Under the pieces are notes generated by a model, which searched no databases, had not been told where the DNA came from, and saw nothing but the letters and a program-made list of their open reading frames with translations. Positions 33,940-45,764 of a stretch of DNA of 64,000 bases are shown in pieces. Within the stretch, counting starts at the first letter, position 1. Each line of letters opens with the position of its first letter. Origin of the DNA: Nemertoderma westbladi (taxonomy: Eukaryota > Xenacoelomorpha > Nemertodermatida > Nemertodermatidae); the NCBI GenBank assembly GCA_032718475.1, contig JAUCBJ010006869.1, positions 1 to 64,000 on the forward strand, read 5' to 3'. The translations under genes and the position numbers were made by a program.

Positions 33940-36900
33940 GTAAGTTAATTTTATTCTCGCTGTGATATTTAATATTTTAATTTGAAGAAACAGTTTGCTT
34001 CTAGTTAAAATTTTGCAAAAATGTTATAATACCGGTACTATGTTTTCATTACTGGGAAAAAATTACTAACTATGTTTTCCAATCTTTCCCCGTACATGTA
34101 TCGTATGTATACCGTTCCGTTTTATGTTCTTCTTTCTGCGTCCCTCTCGGTTTACAATTATCTATCCTCTCCGTATTTTCCATCTATTCCCTTTGGTTTG
34201 CCATCTACTTCGCATAGGTTTGCCATTTACACCGTTCTCGGTTTGCCATCTACCACGTCTAGGTTTACCATTTATACCGTTCTAAATTTACCATCTATCT
34301 CGTCCTAGATATACCATTTATCCCCGCTAGATTTGCTATCTATCCCGTTCTAAGTTTGTCAGCTATTACCTCGGGGTTTACCAGCTAGCCCGTTCTAGGT
34401 TTCCTATCTATATCTCACCCTAGGTTTGCTATCTATATCTCGTCTTAGGTTTGCCATATATCCCATCTAGATTTGCCATTTACACCGTATAGATTTGCCA
34501 CCTACCCATATAGGTTTGTCATCTACCCCGTTTTAGGTTTGTCAGCTATTCCCTGCAGGTTTGCCTCTGTTCTTGGTTTGCCATTTATCCCGATGTTGGT
34601 TTGCCATTCATCCCATTCTAGGTTTTCCATTTATCCTGTTCTTGGTTTGACATTTATCCCGGTCTAGGTTTGCCATTTATCCCGTTCTAGGTTTGTCATT
34701 TATTCTGTTCTTGGTTTGCCATTCATCCCATTCTAGGTTTGCCATTTATCCCATTCTAGGTTTGCCATTTATCCCGTTCTAGGTTTGTCATTTATTCTGT
34801 TCTTGGTTTGCCATTCATCCCATTCTAGGTTTGCCATTTATCCCATTCTAGGTTTGCCATTTATCCCGTTCTAGGTTTGTCATTTATTCTGTTCTTGGTT
34901 TGCCATTCATCCCATTCTAGGTTTTCCATTTACCCTGTTCTTGGTTTGCCATTCATCCCATTCTAGGTTTGCCATTTATCCCGTTCTAGGTTTGTCATTT
35001 ATTCTGTTCTTGGTTTGCCATTCATCCCATTCTAGGTTTGCCATTTATCCCGTTCTAGGTTTGTCATTTATTCTGTTCTTGGTTTGCCATTCATCCCATT
35101 CTAGGTTTGCCATTTATCCCATTCTAGGTTTGCCATTTATCCCGTTCTAGGTTTGTCATTTATTCTGTTCTTGGTTTGCCATTCATCCCATTCTAGGTTT
35201 GCCATTTATCCCGTTCTAGGTTTGTCATTTATTCTGTTCTTGGTTTGCCATTCATCCCATTCTAGGTTTGCCATTTATCCCATTCTAGGTTTGCCATTTA
35301 TCCCGTTCTAGGTTAGCCATTTATCCCGTCTATGTTTGCCATTTATCCCGTTCTAGGTTTGTCATTTATTCTGTTCTTGGTTTGCCATTTATCCCGTTCT
35401 TGGTTTGCCATTCATCCCATTCTATGTTTGCCATTTATCCCGATGTTGGTTTCCCATTTATCCCAATCAAGGTTTGCCATTTATCCTGTTCTTGGTTTGC
35501 CATTCATCCCGTTCTAGGTTTGTCATTTATTCTGTTCTTGGTTTGTCATTTATTCTGTTCTTGGTTTGCCATTCATCCCATTCTAGGTTTGCCATTTATC
35601 CCATTCTAGGTTTGCCATTTATCCCGTTCTAGGTTTGTCATTTATTCTGTTCTTGGTTTGCCATTCATCCCATTCTAGGTTTGCCATTTATCCCGTTCTA
35701 GGTTTGTCATTTATTCTGTTCTTGGTTTGCCATTCATCCCATTCTAGGTTTGCCATTTATCCCATTCTAGGTTTGCCATTTATCCCGTTCTAGGTTTGTC
35801 ATTTATTCTGTTCTTGGTTTGCCATTCATCCCATTCTAGGTTTGCCATTTATCCCGTTCTAGGTTTGTCATTTATTCTGTTCTTTGTTTGCCATTCATCC
35901 CATTCTAGGTTTGCCATTTATCCCATTCTAGGTTTGCCATTTATCCCGTTCTAGGTTTGTCATTTATTCTGTTCTTGGTTTGCCATTCATCCCATTCTAG
36001 GTTTGCCATTTATCCCGTTCTAGGTTTGTCATTTATTCTGTTCTTGGTTTGCCATTCATCCCATTCTAGGTTTGCCATTTATCCCGTTCTAGGTTTGCCA
36101 TTTATCCTGTTCTTGGTTTGCCATTCATCCCATTCTATGTTTGCCATTTATCCCGTTCTAGGTTTGTCATTTATCCCGATGTTGGTTTGCCATTCATCCC
36201 ATTCTAGGTTTGCCATTTATCCCGTTCTAGGTTTGTCATTTATTCTGTTCTTGGTTTGCCATTCATCCCATTCTATGTTTGCCATTTATCCCGTTCTAGG
36301 TTTGTCATTTATTCTGTTCTTGGTTTGCCATTCATCCCATTCTATGTTTGCCATTTATCCCGTTCTAGGTTTGTCATTTATTCTCTTCTTGGTTTGCCAT
36401 TCATCCCATTCTAGGTTTGCCATTTATCCCGTTCTAGGTTTGTCATTTATTCTGTTCTTGGTTTGCCATTTATGCTGTTCTTGGTTTGCCATTCATCCCA
36501 TTCTAGGTTTGCCATTTATCCCGTTCTAGGTTTGTCATTTATCCCGATGTTGGTTTGCCATTCATCCCATTCTAGGTTTGCCATTTATCCCTTTCTAGGT
36601 TTGTCATTTATTCTGTTCTTGGTTTGCCATTCATCCCATTCTAGGTTTGCCATTTATCCCGTTCTAGGTTTGTCATTTATTCTGTTCTTGGTTTGCCATT
36701 TATCCTGTTCTTGGTTTGCCATTCATCCCATTCTATGTTTGCCATTTATCCCGTTCTAGGTTTGCCATTTATCCCGTTCTAGGTTTGTCATTTATTCTGT
36801 TCTTGGTTTGCCATTCATCCCATTCTATGTTTGCCATTTATCCCGTTCTAGGTTTGCCATTTATCCCGTTCTAGGTTTGTCATTTATCCCGATGTTGGTT

Positions 36901-39900
36901 TGCCATTCATCCCATTCTAGGTTTGCCATTTATCCCGTTCTAGGTTTGTCATTTATTCTGTTCTTGGTTTGCCATTCATCCCATTCTAGGTTTGCCATTT
37001 ATCCCGTTCTAGGTTTGTCATTTATTCTGTTCTTGGTTTGCCAATCATCCCATTCTATGTTTGCCATTTATCCCGTTCTAGGTTTGCCATTTATCCCGTT
37101 CAAGGTTTGTCATTTATTCTGTTCTTGGTTTGCCATTCATCCCATTCTATGTTTGCCATTTATCCCGTTCTAGGTTTGTCATTTATTCTGTTCTTGGTTT
37201 GCCATTCATCCCATTCTATGTTTGCCATTTATCCCGTTCTAGGTTTGTCATTTATTCTGTTCTTGGTTTGCCATTTATCCTGTTCTTGGTTTGCCATTCA
37301 ACCCATTCTATGTTTGCCATTTATCCCGTTCTAGGTTTGCCATTTATCCCGTTCTAGGTTTGTCATTTATTCTGTTCTTGGTTTGCCATTCATCCCATTC
37401 TATGTTTGCCATTTATCCCATTCTAGGTTTGCCATTTATCCCGTTCTAGGTTTGTCATTTATTCTGTTCTTGGTTTGCCATTCATCCCATTCTAGGTTTG
37501 CCATTTATCCCATTCTAGGTTTGCCATTTATCCCGTTCTAGGTTTGTCATTTATTCTGTTCTTGGTTTGCCATTCATCCCATTCTAGGTTTGCCATTTAT
37601 CCCGTTCTAGGTTTGTCATTTATTCTGTTCTTGGTTTGCCATTCATCCCATTCTAGGTTAGCCATTTATCCCGTTCTATGTTTGCCATTTATCCCGTTCT
37701 AGGTTTGTCATTTATTCTGTTCTTGGTTTGCCATTTATCCCGTTCTTGGTTTGCCATTCATCCCATTCTATGTTTGCCATTTATCCCGATGTTGGTTTCC
37801 CATTTATCCCATTCAAGGTTTGCCATTTATCCTGTTCTTGGTTTGCCATTCATCCCGTTCTAGGTTTGTCATTTATTCTGTTCTTGGTTTGTCATTTATT
37901 CTGTTCTTGGTTTGCCATTCATCCCATTCTAGGTTTGCCATTTATCCCATTCTAGGTTTGCCATTTATCCCGTTCTAGGTTTGTCATTTATTCTGTTCTT
38001 GGTTTGCCATTCATCCCATTCTAGGTTTGCCATTTATCCCGTTCTAGGTTTGTCATTTATTCTGTTCTTGGTTTGCCATTCATCCCATTCTAGGTTTGCC
38101 ATTTATCCCATTCTAGGTTTGCCATTTATCCCGTTCTAGGTTTGTCATTTATTCTGTTCTTGGTTTGCCATTCATCCCATTCTAGGTTTGCCATTTATCC
38201 CGTTCTAGGTTTGTCATTTATTCTGTTCTTGGTTTGCCATTCATCCCGTTCTAGGTTTGTCATTTATTCTGTTCTTGGTTTGTCATTTATTCTGTTCTTG
38301 GTTTGCCATTCATCCCATTCTAGGTTTGCCATTTATCCCATTCTAGGTTTGCCATTTATCCCGTTCTAGGTTTGTCATTTATTCTGTTCTTGGTTTGCCA
38401 TTCATCCCATTCTAGGTTTGCCATTTATCCCGTTCTAGGTTTGTCATTTATTCTGTTCTATGTTTACCATTTATCCCGTTCTAGGTTTCCCATTTATCCC
38501 GTTCTATGTTTCCCATTTATCCCGTTCTTGGTTTCCCATTTATCCCGTTCTAGGTTTCCCATTTATCCCGTTCTATGTTTCCCATTTATCCCGTTCTTGG
38601 TTTCCCATTTATCCCGTTCTTGGTTTACCATTTATCCCCGTCTAGGTTTCCCATTTATCCCGTTCTATGTTTGCCATATATCCCGTTCTAGGTTTGCCAT
38701 TTATCCCGTTCTAGGTTTGTCATTTATTCTGTTCTTGGTTTGCCATTCATCCCATTCTAGGTTTGCCATTTATCCCGTTCTAGGTTTGTCATTTATTCTG
38801 TTCTTGGTTTGCCATTCATCCCATTCTAGGTTTGCCATTTATCCCATTCTAGGTTTGCCATTTATTCTGTTCTTGGTTTGCCATTCATCCCATTCTAAGT
38901 TTGCCATTTATCCCGTTCTAGGTTTGTCATTTATTCTGTTCTTGGTTTGCCATTCATCCCATTCTAGGTTTGCCATTTATCCCGTTCTAGGTTTGTCATT
39001 TATTCTGTTCTTGGTTTGCCATTCATCCCATTCTAGGTTTGCCATTTATCCCATTCTAGGTTTGCCATTTATCCCGTTCTAGGTTTGTCATTTATTCTGT
39101 TCTTGGTTTGCCATTCATCCCATTCTAGGTTTGCCATTTATCCCGTTCTAGGTTTGTCATTTATTCTGTTCTTGGTTTGCCATTCATCCCGTTCTAGGTT
39201 TGTCATTTATTCTGTTCTTGGTTTGTCATTTATTCTGTTCTTGGTTTGCCATTCATCCCATTCTAGGTTTGCCATTTATCCCATTCTAGGTTTGACATTT
39301 ATCCCGTTCTAGGTTTGTCATTTATTCTGTTCTTGGTTTGCCATTCATCCCATTCTAGGTTTGCCATTTATCCCGTTCTAGGTTTGTCATTTATTCTGTT
39401 CTTGGTTTGCCATTCATCCCATTCTAGGTTTGCCATTTATCCCGTTCTAGGTTTGTCATTTATTCTGTTCTTGGTTTGCCATTCATCCCATTCTAGGTTT
39501 GCCATTTATCCCATTCTAGGTTTGCCATTTATTCTGTTCTTGGTTTGCCATTCATCCCATTCTAGGTTTGCCATTTATCCCGTTCTAGGTTTGCCATTTA
39601 TCCCGTTCTAGGTTTGTCATTTATTCTGTTCTTGGTTTGCCATTCATCCCATTCTAGGTTTGCCATTTATCCCATTCTAGGTTTGCCATTTATCCCGTTC
39701 TAGGTTTGTCATTTATTCTGTTCTTGGTTTGCCATTCATCCCATTCTAGGTTTGCCATTTATCCCGTTCTAGGTTTATCATTTATTCTGTTCTTGGTTTG
39801 CCATTCATCCCATTCTAGGTTTGCCATTTATCCCATTCTAGGTTTGCCATTTATCCCGTTCTAGGTTTGTCATTTATTCTGTTCTTGGTTTGCCATTCAT

Positions 39901-42900
39901 CCCATTCTAGGTTTGCCATTTATCCCGTTCTAGGTTTGTCATTTATTCTGTTCTTGGTTTGCCATTCATCCCATTCTAGGTTTGCCATTTATCCCGTTCT
40001 AGGTTTGCCATTTATCCTGTTCTTGGTTTGCCATTCATCCCATTCTAGGTTTGCCATTTATCCCGTTCTAGGTTTGTCATTTATTCTGTTCTTGGTTTGC
40101 CATTCATCCTATTCTAGGTTTGCCATTTATCCCGTTCTAGGTTTGCCATTTATCCTGTTCTTGGTTTGCCATTCATCCCATTCTATGTTTGCCATTTATC
40201 CCGTTCTAGGTTTGTCATTTATTCTGTTCTTGGTTTGCCATTTATCCTGTTCTTGGTTTGCCATTCATCCCATTCTATGTTTGCCATTTATCCCGTTCTA
40301 GGTTTGCCATTTATCCCGTTCTAGGTTTGTCATTTATTCTGTTCTTGGTTTGCCATTCATCCCATTCTATGTTTGCCATTTATCCCATTCTAGGTTTGCC
40401 ATTTATCCCGTTCTAGGTTTGTCATTTATTCTGTTCTTGGTTTGCCATTCATCCCATTCTAGGTTTGCCATTTATCCCATTCTAGGTTTGCCATTTATCC
40501 CGTTCTAGGTTTGTCATTTATTCTGTTCTTGGTTTGCCATTCATCCCATTCTAGGTTTGCCATTTATCCCGTTCTAGGTTTGTCATTTATTCTGTTCTTG
40601 GTTTGCCATTCATCCCATTCTAGGTTAGCCATTTATCCCGTTCTATGTTTGCCATTTATCCCGTTCTAGGTTTGTCATTTATTCTGTTCTTGGTTTGCCA
40701 TTTATCCCGTTCTTGGTTTGCCATTCATCCCATTCTATGTTTGCCATTTATCCCGATGTTGGTTTCCCATTTATCCCATTCTAGGTTTGCCATTTATCCT
40801 GTTCTTGGTTTGCCATTCATCCCGTTCTAGGTTTGTCATTTATTCTGTTCTTGGTTTGTCATTTATTCTGTTCTTGGTTTGCCATTCATCCCATTCTAGG
40901 TTTGCCATTTATCCCATTCTAGGTTTGCCATTTATCCCGTTCTAGGTTTGTCATTTATTCTGTTCTTGGTTTGCCATTCATCCCATTCTAGGTTTGCCAT
41001 TTATCCCGTTCTAGGTTTGTCATTTATTCTGTTCTTGGTTTGCCATTCATCCCATTCTAGGTTTGCCATTTATCCCGTTCTAGGTTTGTCATTTATTCTG
41101 TTCTTGGTTTGCCATTCATCCCGTTCTAGGTTTGTCATTTATTCTGTTCTTGGTTTGTCATTTATTCTGTTCTTGGTTTGCCATTCATCCCATTCTAGGT
41201 TTGCCATTTATCCCATTCTAGGTTTGCCATTTATCCCGTTCTAGGTTTGTCATTTATTCTGTTCTTGGTTTGCCATTCATCCCATTCTAGGTTTGCCATT
41301 TATCCCGTTCTAGGTTTGTCATTTATTCTGTTCTTGGTTTGCCATTCATCCCATTCTAGGTTTGCCATTTATTCTGTTCTTGGTTTGCCATTCATCCCAT
41401 TCTAGGTTTGCCATTTATCCCATTCTAGGTTTGCCATTTATCCCGTTCTAGGTTTGTCATTTATTCTGTTCTTGGTTTGCCATTCATCCCATTCTAGGTT
41501 TGCCATTTATCCCGTTCTAGGTTTGTCATTTATTCTGTTCTTGGTTTGCCATTCATCCCGTTCTAGGTTTGTTATTTATTCTGTTCTTGGTTTGTCATTT
41601 ATTCTGTTCTTGGTTTGCCATTCATCCCATTCTAGGTTTGCCATTTATCCCATTCTAGGTTTGCCATTTATCCCGTTCTAGGTTTGTCATTTATTCTGTT
41701 CTTGGTTTGCCATTCATCCCATTCTAGGTTTGCCATTTATCCCGTTCTAGGTTTGTCATTTATTCTGTTCTTGGTTTGCCATTCATCCCATTCTAGGTTT
41801 GCCATTTATTCTGTTCTTGGTTTGCCATTCATCCCATTCTAGGTTTGCCATTTATCCCATTCTAGGTTTGCCATTTATCCCGTTCTAGGTTTGTCATTTA
41901 TTCTGTTCTTGGTTTGCCATTCATCCCATTCTAGGTTTGCCATTTATCCCGTTCTAAGTTTGTCATTTATTCTGTTCTTGGTTTGCCATTCATCCCATTC
42001 TAGGTTTGCCATTTATCCCATTCTAGGTTTGCCATTTATCCCGTTCTAGGTTTGTCATTTATTCTGTTCTTGGTTTGCCATTCATCCCATTCTAGGTTTG
42101 CCATTTATCCCGTTCTAGGTTTGTCATTTATTCTGTTCTTGGTTTGCCATTCATCCCATTCTAGGTTTGCCATTTATCCCGTTCTAGGTTTGCCATTTAT
42201 CCTGTTCTTGGTTTGCCATTCATCCCATTCTATGTTTGCCATTTATCCCGTTCTAGGTTTGTCATTTATCCCGATGTTGGTTTGCCATTCATCCCATTCT
42301 AGGTTTGCCATTTATCCCGTTCTAGGTTTGTCATTTATTCTGTTCTTGGTTTGCCATTCATCCCATTCTATGTTTGCCATTTATCCCGTTCTAGGTTTGT
42401 CATTTATTCTGTTCTTGGTTTGCCATTCATCCCATTCTATGTTTGCCATTTATCCCGTTCTAGGTTTGTCATTTATTCTGTTCTTGGTTTGCCATTCATC
42501 CCATTCTAGGTTTGCCATTTATCCCGTTCTAGGTTTGTCATTTATTCTGTTCTTGGTTTGCCATTTATCCTGTTCTTGGTTTGCCATTCATCCCATTCTA
42601 GGTTTGCCATTTATCCCGTTCTAGGTTTGTCATTTATCCCGATGTTGGTTTGCCATTCATCCCATTCTAGGTTTGCCATTTATCCCGTTCTAGGTTTGTC
42701 ATTTATTCTGTTCTTGGTTTGCCATTCATCCCATTCTAGGTTTGCCATTTATCCCGTTCTAGGTTTGTCATTTATTCTGTTCTTGATTTGCCATTTATCC
42801 TGTTCTTGGTTTGCCATTCATCCCATTCTATGTTTGCCATTTATCCCGTTCTAGGTTTGCCATTTATCCCGTTCTAGGTTTGTCATTTATTCTGTTCTTG

Positions 42901-45176
42901 GTTTGCCATTCATCCCATTCTATGTTTGCCATTTATCCCGTTCTAGGTTTGCCATTTATCCCGTTCTAGGTTTGTCATTTATCCCGATGTTGGTTTGCCA
43001 TTCATCCCATTCTAGGTTTGCCATTTATCCCGTTCTAGGTTTGTCATTTATTCTGTTCTTGGTTTGCCATTCATCCCTTTCTAGGTTTGCCATTTATCCC
43101 GTTCTAGGTTTGTCATTTATTCTGTTCTTGGTTTGCCATTTATCCTGTTCTTGGTTTGCCATTCATCCCATTCTATGTTTGCCATTTATCCCGTTCTAGG
43201 TTTGCCATTTATCCCGTTCTAGGTTTGTCATTTATTCTGTTCTTGGTTTGCCATTCATCCCATTCTATGTTTGCCATTTATCCCGTTCTAGGTTTGCCAT
43301 TTATCCCGTTCTAGGTTTGTCATTTATTCTGTTCTTGGTTTGCCATTCATCCCATTCTATGTTTGCCATTTATCCCGTTCTAGGTTTGTCATTTATTCTG
43401 TTCTTGGTTTGCCATTCATCCCATTCTATGTTTGCCATTTATCCCGTTCTAGGTTTGTCATTTATTCTGTTCTTGGTTTGCCATTCATCCTATTCTATGT
43501 TTGCCATTTATCCCGTTCTAGGTTTGTCATTTATTCTGTTCTTGGTTTGCCATTTATCCTGTTCTTGGTTTGCCATTCATCCCATTCTATGTTTGCCATT
43601 CATCCCATTCTATGTTTGCCATTCATCCCATTCTAGGTTTGCCATTTATCCTGTTCTTGGTTTGCCATTCATCCCATTCTATGTTTGCCATTTATCCCGT
43701 TCTAGGTTTGTCATTTATTCTGTTCTTGGTTTGCCATTCATCCCATTCTAGTTGCCATTTATCCCGTTCTAGGTTTGTCATTTATTCTGTTCTTGGTTTT
43801 GCCATTTATCCTGTTGTTGGTTTGCCATTCATCCCATTCTATGTTTGCCATTCATCCCATTCTATGTTTGCCATTTATCCCATTCTAGGTTTGCCATTTA
43901 TCCTGTTCTTGGTTTGCCATTCATCCCATTCTATGTTTGCCATTCATCCCGTTCTAGGTTTGTCATTTATTCTGTTCTTGGTTTGCCATTCATCCCATTC
44001 TATGTTTGCCATTTATCCCGTTCTAGGTTTGCCATTTATCCTGTTCTATGTTTACCATTTATCCCCTTCTAGGTTTTCCATTTATCCCGTTCTAGGTTTT
44101 CCATTTATCCCGTTCTAGGTTTGCCATTTATCCTGTTCTATGTTTACCATTTATCCCCTTCTAGGTTTTCCATTTATCCTGTTCTTGGTTTGACATTTAT
44201 CCCGGTCTAGGTTTGCCATTTATCCCGTTCTAGGTTTGTCATTTATTCTGTTCTTGGTTTGCCATTTATCCTGTTCTATGTTTACCATTTATCCCCGTCT
44301 AGGTTTGCCATTTATCCTGTTCTATGTTTACCATTTATCCCCGTCTAGGTTTTCCATTTATCCCGTTCTAGGTTAGCCATTTATCCCGTTCTAGGTTTTC
44401 CATTTATCCCGTTCTAGGTTTGTCATTTATTCTGTTCTTGGTTTTGCCATTTATCCTGTTCTTGGTTTGCCATTCATCCCATTCTATGTTTGCCATTCAT
44501 CCCATTCTATGTTTGCCATTCATCCCATTCTAGGTTTGCCATTTATCCTGTTCTTGGTTTGCCATTCATCCCATTCTATGTTTGCCATTCATCCCGTTCT
44601 AGGTTTGTCATTTATTCTGTTCTTGGTTTGCCATTCATCCCATTCTATGTTTGCCATTCATCCCATTCTATGTTTGCCATTCATCCCATTCTAGGTTTGC
44701 CATTTATCCTGTTCTTGGTTTGCCATTCATCCCATTCTATGTTTGCCATTCATCCCGTTCTAGGTTTATCATTTATTCTGTTCTTGGTTTGCCATTCATC
44801 CCATTCTATGTTTGCCATTTATCCCGTTCTAGGTTTGCCATTTATCCTGTTCTATGTTTACCATTTATCCCCTTCTAGGTTTTCCATTTATCCCGTTCTA
44901 GGTTTTCCATTTATCCCGTTCTAGGTTTGCCATTTATCCTGTTCTATGTTTACCATTTATCCCCTTCTAGGTTTTCCATTTATCCTGTTCTTGGTTTGAC
45001 ATTTATCCCGGTCTAGGTTTGCCATTTATCCCGTTCTAGGTTTGTCATTTATTCTGTTCTTGGTTTGACATTTATCCCGGTCTAGGTTTGCCATTTATCC
45101 CGTTCTAGGTTTGCCATTTATCCTGTTCTATGTTTACCATTATCCCCGTCTAGGTTTGCCATTTATCCCGTTCTAG
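33940..45176 (+). other. AK2: AK2 intron 1 (11,237 bp), almost entirely satellite
   Basis: The donor is GTAAGT at 33940-33945 (after CAA) and the acceptor is TTCTAG at 45171-45176, before GTTTGCCAT. The assignment is firm because the protein aligns across it without gap to AK2 (KKYQ then [12 protein letters not shown]) and both sides are in phase 0. The first ~130 bp is ordinary AT-rich intron. Repeat-like text begins about 34072, clear 23-bp periodicity is established by about 34190, and it continues without a break to the acceptor. No other gene lies within. Confidence 0.95.
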
Positions 45177-45185
45177 GTTTGCCAT
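34190..45185 (+). repeat. 23-bp satellite array (~480 units) built from the AK2 exon-2 splice junction
   Basis: The unit is GTTTGCCAT + TTATCCCG + TTCTAG. Three main types alternate: A ends TTCTAG with TTTATCCCG; B reads GTTTGTCAT and TTTATTCTG and ends TTCTTG; C reads GTTTGCCAT and TCATCCCA and ends TTCTAG. A-B-C makes a 69-bp higher-order unit. The left end (34190-34600) and right end (44000-45176) are diverged, while the middle is nearly homogeneous. Large internal copies sit at exact multiples of 23 bp. Long ORFs inside the array arise only because 3 x 23 is divisible by three. The last unit is the real AK2 3' splice site and the first codons of exon 2. Confidence 0.97.
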
Positions 45186-45764
45186 CTATCTACCGGCGAC
45201 ATGCTGCGAGCCGAGGCCCAATCCGGCTCCGAACTCGGACTCAAACTCAAAGCGGTTATGGACTCGGGTAAACTGGCCAGCGACGACCTGGTCCTCAGCC
45301 TCATAGACGACCATCTGAACCGACGAGAGTGCCGTAAAGGATTCCTATTGGACGGATTTCCGCGCACCATTCGCCAAGCCGAGGGCCTCGACTCACTCCT
45401 CGAGAAGCGATCGACTCCGTTAGACGCGGTAGTTGAGTTCGATATCGACCCGGAACTGTTACTCCGACGTATTACGGGTCGCCTCTTCCATCTACCCAGC
45501 GGTCGCACCTACCACGAGGAATTCTGCCCTCCCAACCGGCCTATGATTGATGACGTCACGGGGGAGCCGTTGACCAGACGTTCTGACGACAACGCCACCG
45601 CTTTACGGAAGAGACTCGCTACGTACCACGAACTGACTACCCCATTAGTCGGTTACTACAAGGATCGGGGTTTATTAAAGGTTATAGACGCGGCTAGGAA
45701 ACCCAATCAAATGTATAAAACTGTTAGCGGTATATTCGATACAGCAGTGGGCCGGGTCGGTTGA
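45177..45764 (+). CDS. AK2: Adenylate kinase 2, exon 2 (remaining 195 residues)
   Basis: Exon 2 starts in phase 0 with V-C-H-L-S-T-G-D and carries everything after the P-loop. The AMP-binding segment holds [17 protein letters not shown] and [17 protein letters not shown]. The LID domain starts at [20 protein letters not shown] and is of the long type used by AK2. [11 protein letters not shown] supplies the catalytic arginines. The C-terminus (AVGRVG) is slightly different from vertebrate AK2. An AATAAA follows at 45772, only 8 bp after the stop. An ATG at 45201 opens the same frame but would omit the first eight conserved residues, so the spliced start at 45177 is correct. Confidence 0.95.
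   Translation, partial: VCHLSTGDMLRAEAQSGSELGLKLKAVMDSGKLASDDLVLSLIDDHLNRRECRKGFLLDGFPRTIRQAEGLDSLLEKRSTPLDAVVEFDIDPELLLRRITGRLFHLPSGRTYHEEFCPPNRPMIDDVTGEPLTRRSDDNATALRKRLATYHELTTPLVGYYKDRGLLKVIDAARKPNQMYKTVSGIFDTAVGRVG

Noticed and set aside
34190-45176. CRISPR-like array of regularly spaced short repeats
   Set aside because: Units are contiguous with no unique spacers, and the host is an animal.
34072-45180. Dozens of open reading frames of 60-236 codons, rich in Phe/Ile/Cys/His, across the array
   Set aside because: They arise because three 23-bp units equal 69 bp, keeping frames open. All are readings of one satellite inside the AK2 intron.
45201-45764. AK2 exon 2 as a separate intronless gene starting at ATG 45201
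   Set aside because: It would lack the P-loop and eight conserved residues. The upstream exon at 33787 supplies them in phase with consensus splice sites.
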